A DNA stretch of 49,875 nucleotides from Bacteroidales bacterium M2 (GCA_001689415.1 LUJM01000035.1:1-49875); one strand, 5' to 3'. Counted from the first letter of the stretch, positions 32,785 to 41,993 are shown. Notes: generated from the letters alone by a model not told the origin. Numbers and translations: made by a program.

Positions 32785-34302
32785 ATGCTCCGTCTTTTAC
32801 GTATTTTCATCGCCGTGATAGCCTTTGCGGCTGTTACCTCTGTGTTTATCGACTTTACCGGCACTGCTGCCGGTTGGTTCGGTTTTCTACCGAAGTATCA
32901 ACTCATTCCGGCCTTATTGGCTCTAAATACCGTGGCAATCCTGGTGCTTACAGCCCTTACATTGCTGTTCGGACGCGTGTACTGCTCTGTAATATGCCCG
33001 CTTGGCATTTTTCAGGATATTGTCAACCGACTTCGGCTCGCATTCACTCCGGCACGTAAACGCAAGCCCGGAGTGTTCCGTTTCTGCACAGGCAACAATG
33101 CCTTGCGCTACGGCTTCCTCGGATTGTTCGTGGTCCTTTTCGTGGCTGGTATCTTTTCCCTGCTACCACAGTCTATTGCCGGGCTTCTCGACCCATACAG
33201 CATTTTCGGTCGAGGTGCAGGGCAATTCCTCGTACCGGCTTGGAGATCGGGCGTTTCAGCTGTAGCTTCTGCCGCAGCAGATAACGGCACTTATATCATC
33301 GATGCCGAGCCCGCTCCGGCTCCATTTGTGTGGCTTATCGCAGTTGTCGCAGCAGTACAGCTAATTATTGTCGCCGTAATGGCATGGCGGTCGGGGCGAG
33401 GCTACTGCAACACCGTGTGCCCCGTAGGCACATTGCTGGGGCTTCTGTCGCGATTCTCGTTGCTAAAACCTGTAATCAATCTCGACAAATGCAATTCGTG
33501 CGGCTCGTGCGCTCGCCATTGCAAAGCATCATGCATCAACCCTAAAGAGCACAAGATTGATTACTCTCGCTGTGTGGTATGCATGGACTGTCTCGAAAAT
33601 TGCAGCCAAGGGGCTATTTCCTACTCTCTGAGGCGTAAAGCGGCTCAGCACACCACCGCTCCCGATGCCGGACGACGCAGCTTCATGATCGGAGCTGCTA
33701 TTGCTGCCGGATCGGGCGTGGCAATGGCTGCCGACAAAACTACCGACGGTGGTTTCGCGCCTTTAAAAGACAAGAAACGCCACAGTGGCATCACATCACC
33801 GGTCCCTGCCGGAGCTATAAGCATCAACCACTTGCGCTCACACTGCACTGCTTGTCAACTTTGCGTGAGCGCATGTCCGTCCGGAGTGCTGAAGCCGAGC
33901 ATCAGCCCTTCCTCATTCATGCAACCGATAATGACGTTTACCGAAGGGTTCTGTCGTCCTGAATGCACAGCATGTGCCGACATCTGCCCTGCCGGGGCAA
34001 TTCTGCCTATCGACAAGGCCGAGAAATCCGCAATCAAAATCGGAACCGCAAAGGTCGACATCACACAATGTATATCCGCCGCCTACGGGCAGGCCTGCGG
34101 CAACTGCTCGCGTCACTGCCCCGCCCGTGCAATACACATGGTAAAAGCCGACAACGGCAACATGCGCCCGACGGTCGACGAAAGCCGTTGTATCGGATGC
34201 GGCTCTTGCGAGTATCACTGCCCCGTAGGCTCTGCCGGCATGATATCATCGAACGAGGCTGCAATATATGTAGAAGGCATCGAACAACACCGAACAATCT
34301 GA
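32785..34302 (+). CDS. Membrane polyferredoxin (NapH/RdxA-like) with multiple 4Fe-4S sites
   Basis: A 505-residue redox protein. The N-terminal 225 residues hold about four or five membrane helices and two NapH-type motifs, GRVYCSVICPLG and RGYCNTVCPVG. Ferredoxin sites follow: CNSCGSCARHC, CVVCMDCLENC, CTACQLCVSACP, CRPECTACADICP, CGNCSRHCPA and CIGCGSCEYHCP. An internal GRRSFMIGAAIAAGSGVAMA looks like a Tat signal after the first soluble ferredoxin part, as if a NapH-like and a Tat-exported ferredoxin were fused. It probably passes electrons across the membrane to the reductase encoded two bases downstream. Confidence 0.85.
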   Translation: MLRLLRIFIAVIAFAAVTSVFIDFTGTAAGWFGFLPKYQLIPALLALNTVAILVLTALTLLFGRVYCSVICPLGIFQDIVNRLRLAFTPARKRKPGVFRFCTGNNALRYGFLGLFVVLFVAGIFSLLPQSIAGLLDPYSIFGRGAGQFLVPAWRSGVSAVASAAADNGTYIIDAEPAPAPFVWLIAVVAAVQLIIVAVMAWRSGRGYCNTVCPVGTLLGLLSRFSLLKPVINLDKCNSCGSCARHCKASCINPKEHKIDYSRCVVCMDCLENCSQGAISYSLRRKAAQHTTAPDAGRRSFMIGAAIAAGSGVAMAADKTTDGGFAPLKDKKRHSGITSPVPAGAISINHLRSHCTACQLCVSACPSGVLKPSISPSSFMQPIMTFTEGFCRPECTACADICPAGAILPIDKAEKSAIKIGTAKVDITQCISAAYGQACGNCSRHCPARAIHMVKADNGNMRPTVDESRCIGCGSCEYHCPVGSAGMISSNEAAIYVEGIEQHRTI

Positions 34303-34304
34303 TT

Positions 34305-35687
34305 ATGAGCAAAGACAATATCGATTCGTCGCGCCGACGCTTCCTGCGCAATGCCGGCTTTGCTGCGCTCGGGCTTTCTCTTGCATCGTGTGCATCAAAG
34401 GCCGAAGGCGATAGCGAAAAGGCAAGAGGGACAATGACATACCGCACAAACCCCAACACCGGCGACACAGTTAGCATCCTCGGCTATGGCTGCATGCGAT
34501 TCCCCACCATTGGAATGGCCAACGGCACCGAAGACCAGACCATTGACCAAGAGACTGTAAACAAGCTGATTGATAAGGCTCTTGAAAACGGTGTAAACTA
34601 CTTCGATACATCACCCGCCTATTGCAAGGGACACAGCGAGGAAGCCACCGGAATTGCACTCGCCCGTCACCCTCGCGACAAGTATTATATAGCTACAAAG
34701 CTTTCAAACTTTGCCCCGCAGACATGGCCTCGCGAGAAGTCGATCGAGATGTTCGAAAACTCGCTTAAATATCTCCGGACCGACTATATCGACTACCTAT
34801 TGCTACATGCAATCGGCGGCGGAGGCATGGAAAACTTCAACAACCGATACATCAACAACGGCATACTCGACTATCTAAAAGACCTGCGTACCAAAGGCAC
34901 GATACGCAACCTTGGTTTCTCCTTCCATGGCGACATAGAGGTATTCGAAAATGCCCTTGCCATGCACGACCGCGGTGAACTTCACTGGGACTTTGTGCAG
35001 ATACAGCTCAACTATCTCGACTGGAACGCATCGAAAGACGAGGCCAAGCGCAATATCAATGCCGAATACCTATACAACGAGCTGCACCGACGCGGCATAC
35101 CTGCTGTGATTATGGAACCGCTCTTAGGTGGCAGGCTTGCAAATGTGCCTCTCGCTGTGGTTGACCAAATGAAGGCTCGCCGTCCCGACGACAGTGTGGC
35201 TTCGTGGGCTTTCCGCTTTGCGGGCACCCCGGAGGGAATACTTACCGTACTCAGCGGCATGACATATATGGACCACCTCAACGACAACCTGGCCACTTAT
35301 TCGCCGCTCGAACCTATCAGCGCTGATGAGGATGCCTTCCTCACACGTGCCGCAAACGAGATTCGCAGCAACAACACCATACCATGCAACTACTGCAACT
35401 ATTGCATGCCCTGCCCCTACGGCCTCGACATTCCGGCCCTACTGACACACTACAACCGCTGCATCATCGACGGCAACAGGCCTCAGGACGCCACCGACCC
35501 TGACTATGCTGCCCAGCGCAGAGCATTCCTATACGGCTACGACAACACAGTGCCCCGCCTGCGACAAGCTGACAGGTGCGTAGCTTGTGGCACTTGCGTT
35601 GGTCATTGCCCACAGAGCATCGACATTCCGGCAGAGTTGCTAAAAATCGACCGTTACGTAGAAAATCTGCGACAAACCAAGGCTTAG
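34305..35687 (+). CDS. Tat-type aldo/keto reductase with C-terminal ferredoxin domain
   Basis: A 460-residue protein. The N-terminus has a twin-arginine motif, SSRRRFLRNAGFAALGLSLASC, followed by a cysteine, so a Tat-exported lipoprotein is likely. The aldo/keto reductase barrel (about 45-330) shows LGYGCMRFP, YFDTSPAYCKG and YLLLHAIGG. The C-terminal part holds two 4Fe-4S sites, CNYCNYCMPCPYG and CVACGTCVGHCPQ. The substrate is unknown. Export of an aldo/keto reductase together with iron-sulfur sites fits electron delivery from the upstream membrane polyferredoxin rather than NADPH. Its last four bases overlap the converging small gene. Confidence 0.85.
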   Translation: MSKDNIDSSRRRFLRNAGFAALGLSLASCASKAEGDSEKARGTMTYRTNPNTGDTVSILGYGCMRFPTIGMANGTEDQTIDQETVNKLIDKALENGVNYFDTSPAYCKGHSEEATGIALARHPRDKYYIATKLSNFAPQTWPREKSIEMFENSLKYLRTDYIDYLLLHAIGGGGMENFNNRYINNGILDYLKDLRTKGTIRNLGFSFHGDIEVFENALAMHDRGELHWDFVQIQLNYLDWNASKDEAKRNINAEYLYNELHRRGIPAVIMEPLLGGRLANVPLAVVDQMKARRPDDSVASWAFRFAGTPEGILTVLSGMTYMDHLNDNLATYSPLEPISADEDAFLTRAANEIRSNNTIPCNYCNYCMPCPYGLDIPALLTHYNRCIIDGNRPQDATDPDYAAQRRAFLYGYDNTVPRLRQADRCVACGTCVGHCPQSIDIPAELLKIDRYVENLRQTKA

Positions 35688-35941
35688 GCCTCGTTCTTTT
35701 TAAATTTACTTCTAAGGCGTTCAATCCCGGCCTTGCCCAATATAAGCAAGGCCGAATATTGACATGCCTTGGCAAGACCGAAAAAGACAAACCATATAGC
35801 TCCTTTCAGCCATACCGGTATAGGCAGCAACATCTGCGCAAACGATATCGCATAGCACACAGCACAGGCCACGGCAACCATTACACCGGTCTGAAACGAA
35901 AGCGACTTAAGCCAACTTGTTATTTTCTTGCATGTTGCCAT
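35684..35941 (-). CDS. Small conserved membrane protein
   Basis: An 85-residue protein with two hydrophobic helices (about 18-38 and 45-70) and a basic C-terminus (RLRSKFKKNEA). I recognise the pattern from Bacteroidales genomes as a conserved hypothetical but cannot name a function. It converges on the reductase gene with a four-base overlap and follows the 52-residue gene by six bases. Both are served by the promoter at 36115-36146. Confidence 0.7.
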   Translation of the reverse strand: MATCKKITSWLKSLSFQTGVMVAVACAVCYAISFAQMLLPIPVWLKGAIWFVFFGLAKACQYSALLILGKAGIERLRSKFKKNEA

Positions 35942-35947
35942 ATAATT

Positions 35948-36106
35948 CTATCTAAGCACCGGCATGGCATATAAAACAGCATTTAAGTCTAGATATGGCA
36001 TCGCAATGAGCCGGTCGAGCTCGTTGCGTGGAATCAACAATGAATCGAATGCTTTCCATGCATCACGACCCTTCTGTAAACAAAATTCAAGTTGTGTTTC
36101 TATCAT
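35948..36106 (-). CDS. 52-residue protein of unknown function
   Basis: A short protein starting MIETQLEFCLQKGRDAWKAF, with no membrane segment. The ATG at 36106 follows a complete promoter (36115-36146) by nine bases, so the longer frame starting at 36145 is excluded. The promoter and the tight spacing to the next gene support a real gene. The function is not known. Confidence 0.65.
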   Translation of the reverse strand: MIETQLEFCLQKGRDAWKAFDSLLIPRNELDRLIAMPYLDLNAVLYAMPVLR

Positions 36107-36114
36107 AATTACCA

Positions 36115-36146
36115 CAAAATTACACAAAAACGCGCCATAAAACAAA
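36115..36146 (-). promoter_or_regulatory. Full promoter for the two small minus-strand genes
   Basis: On the minus strand TTTG (36143-36146), 20 bases, then TAATTTTG (36115-36122). Its -33 box lies six bases from the -33 box of the divergent rplS promoter. Confidence 0.78.
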
Positions 36147-36152
36147 GAAAAT

Positions 36153-36184
36153 TTTGTGAGTATCGGGTAAAATCGCTAACTTTG
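36153..36184 (+). promoter_or_regulatory. Full promoter of rplS
   Basis: TTTG (36153-36156), 20 bases, then TAACTTTG (36177-36184). The leader to the ATG at 36265 is about 75 bases, long enough for autoregulatory structure, though none is obvious. Confidence 0.8.
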
Positions 36185-36264
36185 CAGCCGGATTTCGTAA
36201 TCTCTGGCAGGACACGCAGCCTGCGTATATTGCGACTAATGTTAACATTCTAATTCACACTACA

Positions 36265-36621
36265 ATGGATTTGATTAAGATTGCCGAAGAGGCATTTGCC
36301 ACCGGCAAGCAGCACCCTGAATTCGGCCCCGGCGACACTATCACCGTGGCTTACCGCATCAAAGAAGGTAACAAAGAGCGTATACAGCAGTACCGCGGCG
36401 TTGTTATCCGCATCTCTGGCGAAGGTACAAAAAAACGTTTCACCGTTCGCAAGATGAGCGAAAACATCGGTGTTGAGCGTATCTTCCCCATCGAGTCTCC
36501 CTTCATCGACTCGATTACCGTAAACAAATACGGTAAGGTACGTCGCGCTAAACTTTACTACCTCCGCAGCCTCACCGGCAAGAAAGCTCGTATCAAAGAG
36601 CGCCGCGTGATCAAAAAATAA
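36265..36621 (+). CDS. rplS: Large ribosomal subunit protein bL19
   Basis: A 118-residue ribosomal protein at the interface of the two subunits. Characteristic blocks are FGPGDTITVAYRIKEGNKERIQQYRGVVI, TVRKMSENIGVERIFPIESPFI and RRAKLYYLRSLTGKKARIKE. The length is normal. It is transcribed alone from its own promoter and followed by a terminator. Confidence 0.98.
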   Translation: MDLIKIAEEAFATGKQHPEFGPGDTITVAYRIKEGNKERIQQYRGVVIRISGEGTKKRFTVRKMSENIGVERIFPIESPFIDSITVNKYGKVRRAKLYYLRSLTGKKARIKERRVIKK

Positions 36622-36642
36622 GTTTTGCGGTAGTTCCGAAAA

Positions 36643-36675
36643 AGGGAAATCCTTATCAAGGGGTTTCCTTTTTTG
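36643..36675 (+). terminator. Terminator after rplS
   Basis: An imperfect stem, GGGAAATCCTT with AAGGGGTTTCC, followed by TTTTTT, lies about 20 bases after the rplS stop. Confidence 0.7.
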
Positions 36676-36807
36676 CTTTTATCAATTATTTGGGTTGAAC
36701 TTATTCAACTTGTTTATGGTTATTTTGTTGATGTCGTTATGGCCTGACAATTGTCGCCTATGACGGTTATTTCCAAACCAACCTTATATAATCCTATATT
36801 CCCACTA

Positions 36808-38142
36808 ATGAATATCATTAAAATTCTTGTGCTGATGATAATCATGGCCGTACCCGCGGCCTCGGCACAGGGTATACTCGGTATCGACGGAGAAGAGTCG
36901 ACATCGGTTGGCATATATGTCAAAAACCTCGCTACAGGCAAAGTACTAATCGATCACAACGGCCAAATGGCTCTAACTCCGGCATCGGTTATGAAGGCTC
37001 TCACAACCGCCTCGGTACTATCTGTTTCAGGAAGCAATGCTCGATTCTCTACCCCGGTCACACTTACCGGTAATCGCGACGGCAGCACTTGGCATGGTAA
37101 TATAGTAGTCAAAGGCACTGCCGACCCTACACTCGAGAGCGACAACTTCAAATCGCGCCGTGGGTTCTGCGACTCTATCGCTTCGCGACTCCTCCGCATG
37201 GGAATAAACAAAATCGAGGGTAGTATCATCGTAGAACAAAATCTGCAAGATGCCGGACCGATAGCTCAGTGGGAAATAGAAGATGTTGCTTGGCCATATG
37301 GAGCCGGATTGTATGGCTTCAACTGGCGCGACAATACTGTTGCAATAACCCCGGCAACAGGCGAGGTCGTACCCGAAGCTCCTGGTCTGGAGATTTGTGT
37401 AGAAAAAGCCCGTAGCAACGACCTGGTGCGCGGCATCAATTCCAACCACCTGACCATATACACCCGCGACCCGGCCGACAAGCGCTGGACTGTAAATGCC
37501 ACTGTGCCCGACCCTGCCACAGTTTTCTGTGCACAACTACGCCGTACGCTCGAGAATCAAGGAATCGAAATCGGCGACGAAGCCCTGAGCGAGCTCGACG
37601 AATCCACGCCTCTCTACACCCACAAATCGGCATCTTACGGTGATATAATGCGCAGCCTCATGGTACGCAGCGACAATTTATTTGCCGAAGGCATGTTGCG
37701 TACACTCGCCCCCGATTCGGGACGCAAGGCCGCAATCAACCGCGAACGCGAACTATGGGCTACACGCGGCATCAACACCCGCTACACCATTATCAACGAC
37801 GGCAGCGGACTCACCCGCGCAAACAGGCTGTCGGCCCACTTCATCGGCGACGTTCTCGAATGGATGGCTAAATCGCGTATGGCCGACACTTACACCTCGT
37901 TCTTCCCCAGAGCAGGCAAGGACGGCACTATGCGTGGATTCCTCGCAAAATCGAAACTGAAAGGACTTATTGCACTCAAAACCGGCTCTGTTAGCTCGGT
38001 GCAGTGCTATGCAGGATACAAACTCAATGCCAAGGGCGAGCCGACACATGTTATCGTTATCCTGGTAAATGGATTCTTCTGCCCACGCAAACAGGTACGC
38101 GAAGCCTGCGAAAAACTCCTCACCGACACATTCCTGAAATAA
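36808..38142 (+). CDS. dacB: D-alanyl-D-alanine carboxypeptidase/endopeptidase (PBP4 type)
   Basis: A 444-residue periplasmic peptidase that trims or cuts peptidoglycan cross-bridges. The signal peptide is MNIIKILVLMIIMAVPAASA. The three active-site motifs are intact: S60-V-M-K63, S288-D-N290 and K391-T-G393. The large insert between the first two motifs is typical of class C PBP4. The ATG at 36808 was chosen for its signal peptide; the frame is open back to 36751. It stands alone between rplS and the next promoter. A small inverted repeat GTTGAA/TTCAAC (about 36692-36708) lies upstream. Confidence 0.93.
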   Translation: MNIIKILVLMIIMAVPAASAQGILGIDGEESTSVGIYVKNLATGKVLIDHNGQMALTPASVMKALTTASVLSVSGSNARFSTPVTLTGNRDGSTWHGNIVVKGTADPTLESDNFKSRRGFCDSIASRLLRMGINKIEGSIIVEQNLQDAGPIAQWEIEDVAWPYGAGLYGFNWRDNTVAITPATGEVVPEAPGLEICVEKARSNDLVRGINSNHLTIYTRDPADKRWTVNATVPDPATVFCAQLRRTLENQGIEIGDEALSELDESTPLYTHKSASYGDIMRSLMVRSDNLFAEGMLRTLAPDSGRKAAINRERELWATRGINTRYTIINDGSGLTRANRLSAHFIGDVLEWMAKSRMADTYTSFFPRAGKDGTMRGFLAKSKLKGLIALKTGSVSSVQCYAGYKLNAKGEPTHVIVILVNGFFCPRKQVREACEKLLTDTFLK

Positions 38143-38238
38143 CAGCATCTGAGATACCCCCTGGCGGGCAAAGCCATTTTCTCAAGTAGCACAAGCCTCT
38201 TTCGTGTACCTCCGTTGAGCTTGCCGCTCTTAAAAAAA

Positions 38239-38270
38239 TTTGTTTTTGCCCTCGCTTAATCGTATCTTTG
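38239..38270 (+). promoter_or_regulatory. Full promoter for the 38310 gene and rsmI
   Basis: TTTG (38239-38242), 20 bases, then TATCTTTG (38263-38270). The gap 38143-38238 before it shows nothing else. Confidence 0.72.
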
Positions 38271-38309
38271 CGCTATAGATATTTCTCTGCCTCTTAAAGA
38301 TACAACGAT

Positions 38310-38873
38310 ATGACTGACATAGACCAGCTTATTCAATTGAATGTAGAGCTCGAAGGACTGCTGCGTGTCGTTCGCGACCGCGACAGCATCGACGCACGCA
38401 ATATGCTTGCCGACAAAATCGAAGAATACACTTCGGCAATGAATGCCTACCTCAACTCTGACGTCGAATACATGCCACAAGAAGATACTTGGGCCATGAC
38501 AGACGAACCGGTGCAAGAAGCCGATGAACCGGCGACAATGGCTACAGTAGAAGTCAAAGACCAAGAGGCGGAAGAACCCGAAATCAAACCGCAAGCCGAA
38601 GCGGCCGAGGAAGCCGTGACAATCGAAACTGCACATATTGCAGAAACAAACACAAAACTACTCAAGGCTTTTACACTCAACGACCGATTCCGTTTCCGCC
38701 GCGAGCTCTTTGCCGGCGATGATGCCGACTTCAGCGAGACACTCAAACTTCTTGCCGACATGGAGTCGTACAGCGAGGCTTGCGATTACCTCTACAACGA
38801 CATGATGTGGAACCGCACCGACCCCAACGTGGCAGATTTCATGGCCATAGTCGCTGCAAATATGCCTCAATAA
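38310..38873 (+). CDS. Conserved protein of unknown function next to rsmI
   Basis: A 187-residue cytoplasmic protein with a helical N-terminus (about 1-55), an acidic low-complexity middle rich in Glu and Ala (about 60-110), and a C-terminal domain beginning LLKAFTLNDRFRFRRELFAGDDADF (about 117-141). I recall that C-terminal block from other Bacteroidetes proteins of unknown function. Its stop codon shares one base with the rsmI start (TAATG), so the two are translationally linked. Confidence 0.7.
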   Translation: MTDIDQLIQLNVELEGLLRVVRDRDSIDARNMLADKIEEYTSAMNAYLNSDVEYMPQEDTWAMTDEPVQEADEPATMATVEVKDQEAEEPEIKPQAEAAEEAVTIETAHIAETNTKLLKAFTLNDRFRFRRELFAGDDADFSETLKLLADMESYSEACDYLYNDMMWNRTDPNVADFMAIVAANMPQ

Positions 38874-39613
38874 TGGCCGGCAAGTTATACATCGTTCCTA
38901 CGCCGGTAGGCAACCTCGGCGACATGACACCTCGCGCCGTTGAGGTGCTAAAAAGTGCCGACCTCATATTAGCCGAAGACACCCGTACTTCGGCAACACT
39001 TATGCGGCATTTCGACATCTCCACACCCATGTCGAGCCACCACAAATTCAACGAGCACAAAGACCTCAGCCCTATACTCGACAGAATATCCGCAGGCGAG
39101 ACGATTGCCTTGATTTCCGATGCAGGCACTCCGGGCATCAGCGATCCCGGCTTTATGCTGTCGCGTGAATGTCGCAGGCGAGACCTACCGGTCGAGACAC
39201 TTCCCGGAGCCACGGCATTCGTTCCGGCGCTGGTAAACTCCGGCCTGCCCTGCGATAAATTTTTCTTCGAAGGCTTTCTGCCTCAGAAGAAAGGACGTGC
39301 TACACGCCTGCAGTTCCTGGCCTCGCTGCCTTGTACTTTTATTATATACGAGTCTCCTCTCAGGCTTGCAAGAACTCTCGGCGAACTCGCCGACGCTTGC
39401 GGGGAAAACCGCGAAGCTTCGGTTAGCCGCGAAATTTCAAAAATATACGACACCACCGAACGAGGAACACTTTCACAACTTAGAGATTACTATCTGTTGA
39501 ACCAAGCAAGAGGAGAGATTGTTATAATCGTAGCACCTGAGGCTAAACCCACCGCAGAAGAGCGTAGACATAAAAACAAATACCGCTCCGACGATGCTCA
39601 GGACACTGATTGA
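38873..39613 (+). CDS. rsmI: 16S rRNA 2'-O-methyltransferase (C1402)
   Basis: RsmI methylates the ribose of C1402 in 16S rRNA. The protein has 246 residues. The tetrapyrrole-methylase-like fold shows KLYIVPTPVGNLGDMTPRAVEVL, LAEDTRTSATLMRHF, SDAGTPGISDPGF, LPGATAFVPALVNSGLP and FEGFLPQKKGR. The ATG at 38873 overlaps the stop of the upstream gene by one base. It lacks the C-terminal extension seen in some bacteria. Confidence 0.96.
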   Translation: MAGKLYIVPTPVGNLGDMTPRAVEVLKSADLILAEDTRTSATLMRHFDISTPMSSHHKFNEHKDLSPILDRISAGETIALISDAGTPGISDPGFMLSRECRRRDLPVETLPGATAFVPALVNSGLPCDKFFFEGFLPQKKGRATRLQFLASLPCTFIIYESPLRLARTLGELADACGENREASVSREISKIYDTTERGTLSQLRDYYLLNQARGEIVIIVAPEAKPTAEERRHKNKYRSDDAQDTD

Positions 39614-39640
39614 CAGACTTTAAACATTCAACTATTGATT

Positions 39641-40507
39641 ATGAAGAAGATTTTTGCCCTCTGCTGTGCCGCCGCACTGATTTTTACCGGCTGCAGCAAC
39701 AAAGAGAAAGAAGAACAGTTACGTCAGGCTCAGGCTGTTGCCGAAGCTTCAAGAGAAGAACTTGCCGATGCCGTCAGCGACCGCGACCAACTGCTTGGCC
39801 TTGTCAATGAGATTTCATCGAGCATGGACCAGATAAAACAGCTCGAAAACATTCTCACCGTAAGCGGTGGTACTGAGACTCCCGGCCAGAGAGACCGAAT
39901 CCGCGCCGACATTGCTGCTATACAGGAGACTCTCGTTCAGCGTCGCCACCAACTCGAAGACCTCGAAAAGAAACTTTCGAAATCGAACTTCAACAACAAC
40001 AAGCTGCAGCAGACAATCACATCGCTCCGCACCCAGATCGACAATCAGTCTAAAGAGATTACATCTCTGCGCACAAGCCTCGGCGAAGCACAGACCCGTA
40101 TCGGCAGCCTCGACGCCAAAGTCGACTCTCTCAACACTACAGTGACCGAAGTAACTGCCGAGCGCGACTCTACCGACAAAGAAAACATCGAGCTCACAAA
40201 CGAACTCAACACCTGCTTCTATGCTATCGGCAACAAGAACGAACTTAAGCAAAACAACATCATCGAAACAGGCTTCCTTCGCAAAACCAAAATTATGGAA
40301 GGCGATTTCGACCGCGCATTCTTCACCAAAGCCGACAAGCGCACACTCACTGCTATCGACCTCAACAGCAACAAGGCCGAAGTTCTAACAAAACAGCCTA
40401 CCGACAGCTACCGCATCGTAGATGTAAACGGCCACAAGGTACTCCAAATTACCAACCCGGCACTATTCTGGAGCCTCTCTAACTACCTTGTAGTCAAGAT
40501 TGACTGA
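39641..40507 (+). CDS. Coiled-coil lipoprotein
   Basis: A 288-residue lipoprotein: MKKIFALCCAAALIFTGC ends in a lipobox with Cys18. Residues 25-185 are a long coiled coil rich in Gln, Glu and Leu. The last 90 residues form a small domain (NIIETGFLRKTKIMEGDFDRAFFTKAD) seen in other Bacteroidetes envelope proteins whose function I cannot name. It is probably anchored in the outer membrane, facing the periplasm. The ATG at 39641 is used because the six upstream bases start with TTG. It ends in a strong terminator. Confidence 0.8.
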   Translation: MKKIFALCCAAALIFTGCSNKEKEEQLRQAQAVAEASREELADAVSDRDQLLGLVNEISSSMDQIKQLENILTVSGGTETPGQRDRIRADIAAIQETLVQRRHQLEDLEKKLSKSNFNNNKLQQTITSLRTQIDNQSKEITSLRTSLGEAQTRIGSLDAKVDSLNTTVTEVTAERDSTDKENIELTNELNTCFYAIGNKNELKQNNIIETGFLRKTKIMEGDFDRAFFTKADKRTLTAIDLNSNKAEVLTKQPTDSYRIVDVNGHKVLQITNPALFWSLSNYLVVKID

Positions 40508-40528
40508 CACATATAGCCCCAAGCATAA

Positions 40529-40567
40529 CAACCCCGCGAGAGCCAAATCCTCGCGGGGTTGCTTTTT
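40529..40567 (+). terminator. Terminator after the coiled-coil lipoprotein
   Basis: CAACCCCGCGAG (40529-40540) pairs with CTCGCGGGGTTG (40550-40561), followed by TTTTT. Confidence 0.92.
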
Positions 40568-40652
40568 ATGTGTAGCATGAATAAAGGAGAGGATACAAGT
40601 GCTATCCTGCATCCTCTCCGATATCCAAACAAGTCAATCTTGAGAAACTGTA

Positions 40653-41993
40653 TTACGATGAAACTCCGACCGATGATACCAAGAATGCACGCAAGGCTTT
40701 GTCGGAATCATTTACATACCTGCGTAGTATTCTGCCGTAGCGTCCGAGATCGTCGATCGGGCGCTCGCATACACCGCTATCCATGGCTGCTTTAACTACT
40801 GCCGGCGGCACTGTTGAAAGCAAGCGGCGGTCAAAAGGTTTTGGCAATATATAATCCGGGCCGAAAACAAGCTTCTCGCCGGGATACAGCTCCTTGACTT
40901 GTCTCGACACAGGCTCGCGGGCAAGAGCCGCTATCGCATACGCTGCGGCAACCTTCATATCCTCATTGATCACACTTGCGCGACAATCGAGCGCTGCTCG
41001 GAAGAGATACGGAAATCCAAGCACATTGTTGATTTGATTAGGATAATCCGAACGACCGGTAGCATACACAAGGTCTGTTCTTGTTGCGAGGGCGACATCA
41101 CGAGCAATTTCAGGATTTGGGTTGGCAAGGGCAAAGACAACCGGACGCTCGGCCATTGAGGCCAACATTTCCGGACTGAGCACGTCTGCAACCGACAAAC
41201 CTACAAACACGTCCGCGCCTCGAACTGCATCGGCAAGAGACACTATATCAGTCCTCGCGCTTGCAAACTCGGCCTTCTGTGGCGACAGCGACGGCCTTGA
41301 AGTAGTGATAGCGCCCTTGCTGTCGCACATAACTACATTTTCAACCCGTACGCCAAGCCTTACCATTAGCCTTGTACAAGCGATTGCCGCAGCTCCGGCT
41401 CCGTTGACAACCATGCGGATATCTGATATATTCTTACCCTGCACCTCAAGAGCATTGATAAGAGAAGCCCCGACGATTACCGCTGTACCGTGCTGGTCGT
41501 CGTGCATTACGGGTATGCCGCACTGCCCTACAAGACCTTGTTCTATAGCAAAGCACTCCGGAGCCTTGATATCTTCGAGATTGATACCGCCAAACGAAGG
41601 CGACATGGCTTTGACGATAGCGACAAAGCGCTCGGGATCGGCCTCGTCGAGTTCTATATCGTAGGCATCAAGGCCGGCAAAAATCTTGAAAAGCAAGGCC
41701 TTGCCTTCCATGACAGGTTTCGAGGCAAGGGCACCTATATTGCCAAGACCAAGTACTGATGTGCCATTCGAAATCACAGCCACAGTATTTCCTCGTCCCG
41801 TATATCGGTACACGTTGTCTGGGTCTTTGGCTATTTCAAGACAAGGGAAAGCTACGCCGGGCGAATAAGCCAGCGACAAATCATGAGGTGTGTAAAAAGG
41901 CTTGGTAGGCACTATCTCTACCTTGCCCGGACGGGGGTAGCGGTGGTATGCCAACGCCTGCGCCCGCATGTTCTGTGATATTTTTGTTTTCAT
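40653..41993 (-). CDS. Malic enzyme without phosphotransacetylase domain
   Basis: A 446-residue NAD(P)-dependent malic enzyme that converts malate to pyruvate and CO2. The family blocks are YSPGVAFPCLEI, VAVISNGTSVLGLGNIGALASKPVMEGK, GGINLEDIKAPECF, MHDDQHGTAV and VNGAGAAAIA (dinucleotide loop), ending with PNPEIA and YATGRSDYPNQINNVL. Many Bacteroidetes malic enzymes carry a C-terminal phosphotransacetylase-like domain of about 320 residues. This one ends after the catalytic part. The ATG at 41993 is annotated; a TATTTTTG box at 41995-42002 would place the start inside, and the ATG at 41969 is an alternative. Confidence 0.9.
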   Translation of the reverse strand: MKTKISQNMRAQALAYHRYPRPGKVEIVPTKPFYTPHDLSLAYSPGVAFPCLEIAKDPDNVYRYTGRGNTVAVISNGTSVLGLGNIGALASKPVMEGKALLFKIFAGLDAYDIELDEADPERFVAIVKAMSPSFGGINLEDIKAPECFAIEQGLVGQCGIPVMHDDQHGTAVIVGASLINALEVQGKNISDIRMVVNGAGAAAIACTRLMVRLGVRVENVVMCDSKGAITTSRPSLSPQKAEFASARTDIVSLADAVRGADVFVGLSVADVLSPEMLASMAERPVVFALANPNPEIARDVALATRTDLVYATGRSDYPNQINNVLGFPYLFRAALDCRASVINEDMKVAAAYAIAALAREPVSRQVKELYPGEKLVFGPDYILPKPFDRRLLSTVPPAVVKAAMDSGVCERPIDDLGRYGRILRRYVNDSDKALRAFLVSSVGVSS

